The notes under the pieces: generated by a model | Told to the model about the DNA's origin: nothing | What the model saw: only the letters and a program-made list of their open reading frames with translations | Database searches by the model: none | Source of the DNA: Candidatus Blautia intestinipullorum | Lineage (GTDB): Bacteria; Bacillota; Clostridia; Lachnospirales; Lachnospiraceae | Reading direction: 5' to 3' | NCBI GenBank assembly: GCA_019120475.1 | Contig: DWVA01000241.1 | Location: 1-7,994 of the forward strand | Length of the DNA: 7,994 nt | Made by a program: the position numbers and the translations under genes | Shown here: positions 1 through 6,237 of the stretch, piece by piece | How the letters are laid out: every line of letters starts with the position of its first letter | Position numbering within the stretch: the stretch's first letter is position 1

Positions 1-27
1 CAGCCGCAGGAGGAAACAGATGAGTGA
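1..27 (+). CDS. Possible 3' end of an upstream gene (identity not determinable)
   Basis: The pyrK ribosome binding site begins at position 8, so any upstream gene must end close to or inside the pyrK start. Two frames reach a stop here. One ends at TGA 21-23, giving ...AAGGNR and an ATGA overlap with pyrK. The other ends at TGA 25-27, giving ...QPQEETDE and an 8-nt overlap. In clostridial pyr operons pyrF (OMP decarboxylase) commonly precedes pyrK, so a PyrF tail is the natural guess, but so few residues cannot prove it or choose the frame. Confidence 0.25.
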   Translation, partial: QPQEETDE

Positions 28-802
28 AAAAATAAAGGAAAGCTTAAAGATCGTCAGCCAGGAAAAAATTGCCTCAGACATCTACAGTATGTGGCTTCAG
101 GCAGACCATATGGCGGATATTTCCAGGCCGGGTCAGTTCCTTTCTCTTTATACCCGGGACGGCAGTAAACTGCTTCCCCGGCCGATCAGTATTTGTGAGA
201 TTGACAGAGAAAACAGAAGAATCCGTCTTGTTTACCGTGTGACCGGAAAAAATACAGGTACGGAAAGCTTTTCCAGACTGCATCCGGGAGTTCCTGTTGA
301 AGTCCTGGGACCTTTGGGAAACGGCTTCCCTCTTGACGAAGCGGAGGGAAAGCGTGTGCTTCTGATGGGCGGAGGAATCGGAATCCCGCCAATGCTGGAG
401 ACAGCAAAAGAATTGAACGCGGAAAAAACAGCAGTCCTGGGATACCGGGACGAACTGTTCTTAAATGAAGAATTCGCGGAATACGCAAAGGTATATGTCT
501 CAACAGAGGACGGAAGCTCCGGTACAAAAGGCAATGTTATGAACGTGGTGCAGGAAAAGGCCCTTGAGGCGGACGTGATCTTTGCCTGCGGTCCCGCGCC
601 CATGCTCAGGGCGATCAAGAAGTATGCCGAAGAGAAGAAAATCCCCTGCTGGATTTCCATGGAAGAACGTATGGCCTGCGGGATCGGGGCTTGTCTGGCC
701 TGCGTCTGCAGATCAAAAGAGATAGACGAACATTCCCAGGTGCACAACAAACGCGTCTGCAAGGACGGACCGGTATTTTTAAGTACGGAGGTGGAATTAT
801 GA
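20..802 (+). CDS. pyrK: Dihydroorotate dehydrogenase B (NAD+), electron-transfer subunit PyrK
   Basis: This 260-residue protein is the FAD and [2Fe-2S] subunit that passes electrons from the PyrD flavin to NAD+ in the cytoplasmic PyrDB heterotetramer of pyrimidine synthesis. The N-terminal FAD domain has PGQF (37-40), RPIS (54-57, the flavin-binding RPxS motif of ferredoxin reductases) and GPLGNGF (97-103). The NAD domain begins with GGGIGIPP (117-124) and includes CGPAPM before the cluster loop. Cysteines 220, 225, 228 and 247 fit the C-x4-C-x2-C-x(n)-C cluster pattern of PyrK; Cys230 is an extra one. Length is typical for the family. The ATG at 20 follows AGGAGG at 8-13 with good spacing. 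The stop overlaps the pyrD start (ATGA, 799-802), which suggests translational coupling of two subunits that assemble together. Confidence 0.96.
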   Translation: MSEKIKESLKIVSQEKIASDIYSMWLQADHMADISRPGQFLSLYTRDGSKLLPRPISICEIDRENRRIRLVYRVTGKNTGTESFSRLHPGVPVEVLGPLGNGFPLDEAEGKRVLLMGGGIGIPPMLETAKELNAEKTAVLGYRDELFLNEEFAEYAKVYVSTEDGSSGTKGNVMNVVQEKALEADVIFACGPAPMLRAIKKYAEEKKIPCWISMEERMACGIGACLACVCRSKEIDEHSQVHNKRVCKDGPVFLSTEVEL

Positions 803-1704
803 CAAAGACAAGTGTGGTTTTAGCCGGTGTGGAACTGAAAAATCCGGTCATGACTGCCTCCGGTACCTTCGGCTCAGGAATGGAATACAGTGAATTTGTA
901 GATCTGAACCGTCTGGGCGCAGTAGTTACCAAAGGTGTTGCCAATATTCCGTGGCCGGGAAACCCAACTCCGAGAGTTGCGGAAACACCCAGCGGGATGC
1001 TGAACGCCATTGGGCTTCAGAATCCGGGAATTGATGTGTTCTGCAGCAGAGATCTTCCTTTTCTGAAGAAATATGATACGAAAGTAATCGTAAATGTCTG
1101 CGGAAAAACAACGGAAGACTACTGTCAGGTAGTAGAACGTCTGGGCAGCGAGCCGGTGGATCTTTTGGAGATCAATGTGTCCTGCCCGAATGTAAAAGAG
1201 GGCGGCATTGCTTTCGGGCAGGATCCGAAAGCTCTGGAAGCCATTACAAAAGAAGTGAAAAAATACGCAAAACAGCCGGTGATCATGAAGCTGAGCCCAA
1301 ATGTGACAGATATTACGGAAATGGCCCGGGCTGCGGAAGCAGGGGGAGCGGATGTGCTTTCTCTGATAAATACGCTGACAGGAATGAAGATCGATATCAA
1401 AAGAAGAAGATTTGCCCTGGCAAACAGGACCGGCGGCATGTCCGGCCCGGCGGTAAGACCGATTGCTGTACGTATGGTATATCAGGTGGCTCAGGCAGTG
1501 AAACTGCCGATCATCGGAATGGGAGGCATTGCTACGGCAGAAGACGCCCTTGAGTTTATTATGGCAGGAGCTACGGCAGTTTCCGTGGGAACCGCGAATT
1601 TCTACAATCCCTATGCTTCAGTTGAGATCGCAGCGGGGATTGAGGCGTTTATGGAGGAAGAAAAAGTTTCGGACATCCGGGAACTCATCGGTGCGGTAAA
1701 ATAA
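799..1704 (+). CDS. pyrD: Dihydroorotate dehydrogenase B (NAD+), catalytic subunit PyrD (class 1B)
   Basis: This FMN enzyme oxidises dihydroorotate to orotate in the cytoplasm. The chosen start is the ATG at 799, with GGAGG at 787-791 seven bases upstream and an ATGA overlap with pyrK. The frame stays open back to an ATG at 691, but that would overlap pyrK by over 100 bases with unrelated sequence. The resulting 301 residues match the class 1B length. Visible motifs are the FMN-contacting ASGTFGSG (20-27), Lys45 in VTKG, NAIGLQNPG (69-77), and EINVSCPNVKEGG (124-136), where Cys129 is the catalytic base that marks class 1 enzymes. MKLSPN (163-168), GGMSGPAVRP (212-221), GMGGI (240-244) and VSVGT (261-265) build the rest of the flavin phosphate site. 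The adjacent pyrK confirms class 1B rather than the fumarate-dependent 1A form. Confidence 0.97.
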   Translation: MTKTSVVLAGVELKNPVMTASGTFGSGMEYSEFVDLNRLGAVVTKGVANIPWPGNPTPRVAETPSGMLNAIGLQNPGIDVFCSRDLPFLKKYDTKVIVNVCGKTTEDYCQVVERLGSEPVDLLEINVSCPNVKEGGIAFGQDPKALEAITKEVKKYAKQPVIMKLSPNVTDITEMARAAEAGGADVLSLINTLTGMKIDIKRRRFALANRTGGMSGPAVRPIAVRMVYQVAQAVKLPIIGMGGIATAEDALEFIMAGATAVSVGTANFYNPYASVEIAAGIEAFMEEEKVSDIRELIGAVK

Positions 1705-1752
1705 AATCAGAAGGCAGGGAAAGTGCCTGTAAATACGGAGGTTTTAAGAGAT

Positions 1753-2433
1753 ATGGAACAGTATAAGCAGGAATTTATCGAATTCATGGTGGACAGCAAT
1801 GTGCTGAAGTTCGGAGAGTTTACCTTAAAGAGCGGAAGAAAATCTCCCTTCTTTATGAATGCGGGAGCTTATGTGACGGGTTCCCAGTTAAAGCGTCTGG
1901 GTGAATATTACGCAAAGGCGATCCATGACAAATACGGCGATGATTTTGACGTGCTTTTCGGACCGGCTTACAAGGGAATCCCTATCAGTGTGGTGACTGC
2001 CATTGCATACAGCGAACTGTATGGAAAGGAAGTCCGCTACTGCTCAGACAGAAAGGAAGAAAAAGACCACGGAGCGGATAAGGGAAGTTTTCTGGGCAGC
2101 AAGCTCATGGACGGCGACAGGGTAGTCATGATCGAGGATGTGACGACCTCCGGCAAATCTATGGAGGAAACAGTTCCCAAGGTAAGAGGGGCGGCTGACG
2201 TAGAAATCGTAGGTCTTATGGTATCTCTGGACCGTATGGAAGTAGGCAAGGGCGGAGAAAAATGCGCTCTTGAGGAAATAAAAGACCTTTATGGCTTTGA
2301 GACGAATGCGATCGTCAACATGAAGGAAGTAGTGGAACATCTGTATAACAAAGAATACAAAGGAAAAGTGATCATAGACGATACACTGAAGACCGCTATT
2401 GACGAATACTACCGTCAGTACGGAGCAAAATAG
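1753..2433 (+). CDS. pyrE: Orotate phosphoribosyltransferase
   Basis: PyrE joins orotate and PRPP to make OMP, the step after PyrD. From the ATG at 1753 the protein is 226 residues. It shows TLKSGRKSPFF (24-34), GPAYKGIP (70-77), the flexible catalytic loop RKEEKDHG (100-107), and the PRPP-binding signature VVMIEDVTTSG (124-134), as in enterobacterial-type PyrE. GGAGG lies at 1737-1741, 11 bases before the ATG. An in-frame GTG at 1723 would add ten residues but lies inside a small 5-bp inverted repeat (AGGCA 1712-1716, TGCCT 1724-1728) and has no good ribosome binding site, so I prefer the ATG. The 48-nt gap from pyrD contains no terminator, so the gene very probably shares the pyrKD transcript. 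Confidence 0.95.
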   Translation: MEQYKQEFIEFMVDSNVLKFGEFTLKSGRKSPFFMNAGAYVTGSQLKRLGEYYAKAIHDKYGDDFDVLFGPAYKGIPISVVTAIAYSELYGKEVRYCSDRKEEKDHGADKGSFLGSKLMDGDRVVMIEDVTTSGKSMEETVPKVRGAADVEIVGLMVSLDRMEVGKGGEKCALEEIKDLYGFETNAIVNMKEVVEHLYNKEYKGKVIIDDTLKTAIDEYYRQYGAK

Positions 2434-2443
2434 AAAAACGGAT

Positions 2444-2467
2444 GCTTTTCTGCGGCGGCAGAGAGGC
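2444..2467 (+). other. Stem-loop after pyrE (not a typical terminator)
   Basis: GCTTTTCTGC (2444-2453) can pair with GCAGAGAGGC (2458-2467) around the tetraloop GGCG. This gives ten consecutive pairs including two G-U. It begins ten bases after the pyrE stop. What follows (GCGGTCAAGG) has no run of T, so intrinsic termination is unlikely. A role in mRNA 3'-end protection, processing or partial attenuation between pyrE and the membrane genes is inference. Confidence 0.5.
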
Positions 2468-2502
2468 GCGGTCAAGGTATTCAGTTATAAGGAGGAATAG
2501 CC

Positions 2503-2655
2503 GTGAACGAGAAGATTTACAGAACAATGTCCGGAGCCGGAGTCTGCAGTCTGGTCATAGGGATTATTACTCTGGCAACGGGAATTGCGGCTGGTGTTCT
2601 TATGATCATCAGCGGAGTAAGATTGTTAAAAAGAAAATCGGATATTCTGATATAG
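2503..2655 (+). CDS. Small membrane protein of 50 residues, function unknown
   Basis: A GTG at 2503 opens a 50-codon frame ending at TAG 2653-2655. AAGGAGG (2489-2495) stands seven bases before the GTG, and an in-frame TAA at 2488-2490 rules out any earlier start. The protein begins MNEKIYRTMS. It has one long hydrophobic stretch from about residue 14 to 37, rich in I, V, A and G, and ends in a basic RLLKRKSDILI tail. That fits one long membrane helix or a short helical hairpin, with the positive tail expected in the cytoplasm. No signal peptidase site or lipobox is apparent. It ends nine bases before the VanZ-like gene, whose ribosome binding site touches its stop codon, so the two are probably translated in sequence. 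I can assign no function; the ribosome binding site, composition and spacing argue that it is real. Confidence 0.8.
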   Translation: MNEKIYRTMSGAGVCSLVIGIITLATGIAAGVLMIISGVRLLKRKSDILI

Positions 2656-2664
2656 GGGAAAATT

Positions 2665-3138
2665 TTGAAAAACGAAACAAAACGCGCAATACGGCGGATT
2701 GGTATTTTTCTTTTTGTGGTCTACGTCCTGCTGCTGCTCTATTTCCTGTTTTTTTCGGAAGCTTACGGACGTGTGGCAGAGGCGGAACGTGAATACCGGT
2801 ACAACTTTGTTCCTTTCGTAGAGATCAGAAGATTTTGGGTGTACAGAGACCAGCTTGGTCTCTTTGCCCTCTTTACGAATATTTTGGGAAATGTGATCGG
2901 ATTCATCCCGTATGGATTTATTCTTCCTGTTATCTGCCGGAAGTGGAGAAACGGATTTTTGATCGTCCTGTCGGGATTCTGTTTAAGTCTCTGTGTGGAA
3001 TCAATACAGCTTGTTACAAAGGTAGGCTGTTTTGATGTGGACGATATGATTTTAAACACATTGGGGGCGGCGCTGGGCTATGCCGGCTTTGCCGTCTGCG
3101 ATCATCTGAGGAGAAAGCATTATGGCAAAAAGGTATAG
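2665..3138 (+). CDS. VanZ-like family membrane protein
   Basis: This is a 157-residue integral membrane protein with the marks of the VanZ-like family (PF04892). It has an N-terminal helix (about 11-30), then YNFVPF (46-51), then NILGNVIGFIPYGFILP (72-88), then a helix holding ESIQ (112-115), then DVDDMILNTLGAALGY (124-139), where the D-x(4)-N-T-L-G element is characteristic. Four membrane helices are likely. The start is a TTG at 2665 with AGGGGAA just upstream, starting in the preceding stop codon. The only methionine further in is at residue 128, so no ATG start is possible. VanZ itself gives low-level teicoplanin resistance, but most family members are uncharacterised, and nothing here (no vanHAX genes) implies glycopeptide resistance. 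Its last 17 bases overlap the next gene. Confidence 0.88.
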   Translation: MKNETKRAIRRIGIFLFVVYVLLLLYFLFFSEAYGRVAEAEREYRYNFVPFVEIRRFWVYRDQLGLFALFTNILGNVIGFIPYGFILPVICRKWRNGFLIVLSGFCLSLCVESIQLVTKVGCFDVDDMILNTLGAALGYAGFAVCDHLRRKHYGKKV

Positions 3139-3436
3139 ATATTCTTTTGTAAAAAGAAAAGAAGCCGGAAAGGGAAAGCTGTCGGTGGGACTGGCGGCCG
3201 CGTCTCTCCTTCTTTTTGTAGCCGCTGTTCTTACAGCCTATGGGCTGAATGGAAAATATGGTTTTATTGTAGGAGGTATCTGTCTTTTTGCCGCAATGCT
3301 TTCCGTTTATGGATTTATTATGGGGCTTTCAAGTTTTTCTGAAGAAGAGCGTATGCACCGTACCAGCACAGTAGGTTCAATACTGAACGGCGTGATCATG
3401 GTAGGATGGCTGGGCTTTTTTTTAATGGGAGTGTGA
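3122..3436 (+). CDS. Three-helix membrane protein, probably DUF6142 family
   Basis: The product has 104 residues with a basic start (MAKRYRYSFVKRKEAGKGK) and three clear hydrophobic helices at about 20-42, 46-69 and 83-104. The last two are joined by a charged SSFSEEERMHRT loop and the protein ends directly after the third helix. The layout and the RYSF...KRKE opening resemble what I remember of the clostridial family DUF6142, an assignment made from memory only. GAGGAG at 3108-3113 lies eight bases before the ATG. The start overlaps the VanZ-like gene by 17 bases, and the stop is two bases before the HD-domain gene. Function is unknown. Its basic N-terminal tail would face the cytoplasm by the positive-inside rule. 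Confidence 0.8.
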   Translation: MAKRYRYSFVKRKEAGKGKLSVGLAAASLLLFVAAVLTAYGLNGKYGFIVGGICLFAAMLSVYGFIMGLSSFSEEERMHRTSTVGSILNGVIMVGWLGFFLMGV

Positions 3437-3438
3437 AA

Positions 3439-4026
3439 ATGGAACGTTTAAAAAAACAAATGGAATTTATTGTGGAAGTTGATAAAGTAAAAAAAATCAT
3501 CCGCCAGACCTATCTGGCAGATGCGAGCCGCAAAGAGGACGACGCGGAGCATTCCTGGCATCTCGCTCTTATGGCGGTGCTCCTGAAGGAATATTCCAAC
3601 GAGGAGGCGGATCTGGCAAAGGTTATTCCCATGGTTCTGATCCACGATCTTGTTGAGATCGACGCAGGGGATACCTATGCTTATGACGAGGCGGGAGCCG
3701 CCACAAAGAAAGAGAGAGAAACAAAGGCGGCGGACCGTATTTTCGGTCTTCTTCCTGAGGATCAGGGTGCCTGGTTCCGGGCGCTGTGGGAAGAGTTTGA
3801 GGCATACGAAACTCCGGAGGCAAAGTTTGCTCATGTGCTTGACAACTGCCAGCCTCTTTTGCTGAACGATGCTTCAGACGGCAAAAGCTGGGCGGAGCAT
3901 AAAGTGAAAAAAAGCCAGATTTATAAAAGAAACGAGCATACTCCAGAAGGTTCCAGGGAAATCTGGGAATATATGAAGGAACTGGTAGATAAGCATATCC
4001 GTCTCGGACATGTGATCGACGCATAA
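3439..4026 (+). CDS. HD-domain phosphohydrolase, HDDC2/YfbR-like (putative 5'-deoxynucleotidase)
   Basis: This 195-residue soluble protein belongs to the metal-dependent HD superfamily (HD_3-like). The metal ligands are visible in order: His38 in AEHSWH, His69-Asp70 in LIHDLVEIDAGD, and Asp135 in FAHVLDNCQPL. Glu73 and Asp78 occupy the places of the catalytic Glu and Asp of E. coli YfbR. The stretch LLPEDQ...LWEEFEAYETPEAKF (104-130) is close to human HDDC2. Those relatives are 5'-deoxynucleotidases acting on dNMPs; that this one does the same is inference, and the Arg-Trp pair that reads substrate in YfbR is not obvious here. The ATG at 3439 has GGGAG (3427-3431) seven bases upstream; a frame extension to 3406 would overlap the preceding gene. 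The nucleotide-metabolism neighbourhood agrees with a nucleotide substrate. Confidence 0.88.
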   Translation: MERLKKQMEFIVEVDKVKKIIRQTYLADASRKEDDAEHSWHLALMAVLLKEYSNEEADLAKVIPMVLIHDLVEIDAGDTYAYDEAGAATKKERETKAADRIFGLLPEDQGAWFRALWEEFEAYETPEAKFAHVLDNCQPLLLNDASDGKSWAEHKVKKSQIYKRNEHTPEGSREIWEYMKELVDKHIRLGHVIDA

Positions 4027-4054
4027 TTTCAGCGCGCCTCAGTAAAGAAAATAA

Positions 4055-4087
4055 CGGACATATGGGGAACAAGGGAATGTATGTCCG
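4055..4087 (+). other. Inverted repeat / stem-loop upstream of the M29-like gene
   Basis: CGGACATA (4055-4062) and TATGTCCG (4080-4087) form a perfect 8-bp inverted repeat with a 17-base loop, in the 82-base gap after the HD-domain gene. The right arm ends seven bases before the AAGGAG (4095-4100) of the next gene. No T-run follows, so it is not an ordinary terminator. It could be an RNA hairpin that affects translation or stability, or a protein-binding palindrome. CGGACAT also occurs at 4005-4011. No convincing promoter was seen in this gap. Confidence 0.45.
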
Positions 4088-4108
4088 GATGAAAAAGGAG
4101 ATGATCAG

Positions 4109-6151
4109 TTGGACGAATGGCTGATGGAACGGTATTCTCTGGCAAAAGGGAGAATATGGGAAATATGTACAGAAAAGACAATAAAGGAAACCTATGCTGA
4201 TTTTTTCCGAAAGACAGCGGAGTTCCTGAAAAAAACAGGAGAAATTCTGGAAAGAGAGGAAGATGCTCTTTCTCTGGCCGAATACGAGGCGGAGAACAGA
4301 AGTCTTTATGAAGAACTGTTTCCGCAAAATTATGGGACTTCCTATGGAAATCCCGCTTATGCGGAAAAAACGCTGGGGGATTATGGGAAGGCATTTACCT
4401 TTCTGTATGCAGAGCTTCGGGGAACTATTGCCTATGCTTATGAAAAAAAGTGGTGGGATTATCTTGTATGCGCGGAGCTTTTCCTGGAAATCCATTCTGC
4501 CTTCGGAGAGGAAGAGCTGCCTTCCGCGAAAACCGTACAGGAAATCCTCCGCTCCTATGTCAATGACTATTGTCAGGATATGATGGAACAGAGGATAGCC
4601 GAAGGTGTGGATCCGGAGCTGGATTTCGCAGTACGGATTGTTATGGAATCGGATCTTGCAGATCTCAGATATCTTTATCGTTATGGGGAGTATGTTTCCG
4701 GAAACGAAACAGGAGTGGCAGAGTTCCTTAATTCGCTTTCCCAGGACGAAATCGACAGTATGGCAAGAACCTATACAGAGGGCTACCGCATCGGATTTAT
4801 AAACGGCAGAAAGGATATCTCCAAAAAGAAAACCGTAAATATCCGTTATAATCTGGGATTTGAGCGTATGGTGCGCTCTGCTGTTCTCCAGTTCAGGGCT
4901 ATGGGGCTTGAACCGGTGATCTACCGTCATGCCACCCATGCGGTAAACAAAAGAGGAAACGCCCGTGTGGGATATACGGGAGGAATCCCCAATCCTCAGT
5001 ATGATTACGACCACCGTCAGGACTGCGCCCTGTTTCTGGACAGTGATTTTGTAAAGAGAAAGCTGCGCTCTATGCAGACGGCTTACGAAAATTATAAAGA
5101 ACTGGCGGATGTTCACGGCGGCCCGGCATGTATCGAAACCTTTGGAGAAGAACCGTTTGCCCCCCAGCCGAAGCCGGAGGCGTGGACGCTTACCGAAGCC
5201 CAGCAGAAGCTTCAGGTGGAGCTGGACAATGAATCCGGCCAGATTGTAAACAGGTATATCAAAGGGGATGAGCGAAGCTTTACGATCATTGCCTATCCGG
5301 TTCCGGAAATCGGGGAAAAATTTCCGGAGATCTTCCGGGAGATCGTGAAGATCAATACTCTGGATTATAAGCAGTATGAACGTATCCAGCAGACGATCAT
5401 TGAAACCCTGGATACCTGCCAGTGGGTGGAAATCAAGGGAAAAGACGGCAATGAGACGGATCTGATCATCCATCTTCATACGCTGGAAGATGCGGCGCGG
5501 CAGACGAACTTTGAGAACTGCGTGGCGGATGTGAATATTCCTGTGGGAGAAGTGTTTACATCTCCGGAGCTTGCGGGAACAGGGGGAATCCTTCATGTAA
5601 AGAAAGTTTATCTCAATGGTCTGCAGTTCAGGGATCTGAAGCTGGTATTCGACTGCGGACAGGTGATCGATTACTCCTGCTCGAATTTTGAGAGCGAGGA
5701 GGAAAACAGGGCGTATATTGAAGATAATATTCTTTACCATCATCCCAAGCTGCCTATGGGAGAATTTGCCATCGGCACAAATACGACTGCCTATGTAGCC
5801 GCGGAAAAATACGGGATCGCGGAAAAGCTGCCGATTCTGATCGCGGAAAAGATGGGCCCTCATTTTGCTGTGGGAGATACCTGCTACAGTTGGGCGGAGG
5901 ATACTCCTGTGTACAATCCCGACGGAAGAGAGATCATTGCCCGGGACAATGAGATTTCTATTTTGCGAAAAGAAGATCTCAGTCTTGCCTATTACGGCTG
6001 CCATACAGATATTACCATACCTTATGAGGAACTGGGCAGTATCGCGGTGATCGATGAAGAGGGAGAGCGGATCTTTATCATTGAAAACGGACGGTTTGTC
6101 CTGCCGGGAACAGAGGAGCTGAACCGGCCGTTTGAGGAAGAACAGAAGTAA
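4109..6151 (+). CDS. M29-like (AmpS/AmpT) metallo-aminopeptidase with a long N-terminal extension
   Basis: The 680-residue product starts at TTG 4109, eight bases after AAGGAG (4095-4100). The first in-frame ATG (4124) is too far from that site. Residues about 230-680 look like peptidase family M29, dinuclear-metal enzymes that remove N-terminal amino acids in the cytoplasm. The ligand set appears in order: Glu481 in PVGEVFTSPE, Glu552 in MGEFAIG, Glu580 and His585 in IAEKMGPHFAVG, and His632/Asp634 in CHTD; Tyr593 is a candidate for the catalytic tyrosine. Spacing resembles T. thermophilus AmpT (Glu to His of five residues) except for a longer stretch before the HxD motif. Residues 1 to about 225 are acidic, aromatic-rich, probably helical and not recognised. 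No signal peptide is seen. M29 enzymes are near 410 residues, so this is much longer. Aminopeptidase activity is inferred and substrate unknown. Confidence 0.8.
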   Translation: MDEWLMERYSLAKGRIWEICTEKTIKETYADFFRKTAEFLKKTGEILEREEDALSLAEYEAENRSLYEELFPQNYGTSYGNPAYAEKTLGDYGKAFTFLYAELRGTIAYAYEKKWWDYLVCAELFLEIHSAFGEEELPSAKTVQEILRSYVNDYCQDMMEQRIAEGVDPELDFAVRIVMESDLADLRYLYRYGEYVSGNETGVAEFLNSLSQDEIDSMARTYTEGYRIGFINGRKDISKKKTVNIRYNLGFERMVRSAVLQFRAMGLEPVIYRHATHAVNKRGNARVGYTGGIPNPQYDYDHRQDCALFLDSDFVKRKLRSMQTAYENYKELADVHGGPACIETFGEEPFAPQPKPEAWTLTEAQQKLQVELDNESGQIVNRYIKGDERSFTIIAYPVPEIGEKFPEIFREIVKINTLDYKQYERIQQTIIETLDTCQWVEIKGKDGNETDLIIHLHTLEDAARQTNFENCVADVNIPVGEVFTSPELAGTGGILHVKKVYLNGLQFRDLKLVFDCGQVIDYSCSNFESEEENRAYIEDNILYHHPKLPMGEFAIGTNTTAYVAAEKYGIAEKLPILIAEKMGPHFAVGDTCYSWAEDTPVYNPDGREIIARDNEISILRKEDLSLAYYGCHTDITIPYEELGSIAVIDEEGERIFIIENGRFVLPGTEELNRPFEEEQK

Positions 6152-6179
6152 GAAAAGAAAAAATCAGGAAATTTTTGGC

Positions 6180-6214
6180 TGTGAACATATTTCTTTTGGG
6201 GAAATTTGTTGACA
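6180..6214. promoter_or_regulatory. Imperfect dyad overlapping the purE -35 box (candidate operator)
   Basis: The left arm 6180-6193 (TGTGAACATATTTC) and right arm 6201-6214 (GAAATTTGTTGACA) are reverse complements at 12 of 14 positions, with the 7-base spacer TTTTGGG. The right arm contains the whole -35 hexamer, so a bound dimeric repressor would block RNA polymerase. The arms are AT-rich and lack a following T-run, so a terminator hairpin is unlikely. The factor is unknown. The GAAC core only weakly recalls the PurR box core (CGAAC). Confidence 0.5.
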
Positions 6215-6237
6215 CAAAAATAGAATCTTAGTAGAAT
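6209..6237 (+). promoter_or_regulatory. Sigma-A-type promoter of the purE operon
   Basis: TTGACA (6209-6214) is a perfect -35 hexamer. It is followed after exactly 17 bases by TAGAAT (6232-6237), a five-of-six match to TATAAT. Transcription should start near 6244, leaving a leader of roughly 25 bases before the purE ATG. This separates the pur genes from the upstream transcript and leaves no room for a riboswitch between this promoter and purE. Confidence 0.85.

Noticed and set aside
691..798. N-terminal extension of pyrD to an ATG at 691
   Set aside because: It would overlap pyrK's cluster-binding region by over 100 bases. The ATG at 799 has the ribosome binding site and gives the standard PyrD length.
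2442..2792. A + strand frame of 116 codons across the pyrE-VanZ gap
   Set aside because: It overlaps the 50-residue membrane gene and the VanZ-like gene in another frame, and its product is low-complexity and lacks hydrophobic or domain structure.
2665..3138. Glycopeptide resistance gene vanZ
   Set aside because: Only family-level resemblance is visible, and there are no van regulatory or ligase genes nearby. VanZ-like proteins are common in Clostridia without resistance.
4077..4124. A 15-codon possible leader peptide starting at ATG 4077
   Set aside because: AAGGGA directly touches the ATG, leaving no usable spacing, and the encoded peptide has no feature of a known attenuator leader.
3623..6004. 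A 793-codon open frame on the - strand opposite the HD-domain and M29-like genes
   Set aside because: The translation has no recognisable domain and an odd basic, Phe/Ile/Arg-rich composition. The opposite strand carries two genes with clear motifs and ribosome binding sites. It is best explained as a by-product of the codon use of those genes.
6178..6190. A PurR box upstream of purE
   Set aside because: Only the GAAC core matches on one strand, and the opposite half-site reads CAAC. This is too weak to call a PurR site, so only the dyad itself is reported.
6152..6208. Intrinsic terminator after the M29-like gene
   Set aside because: The AT-rich dyad is not followed by a T-run on either strand, and no GC-rich stem is present in the gap.
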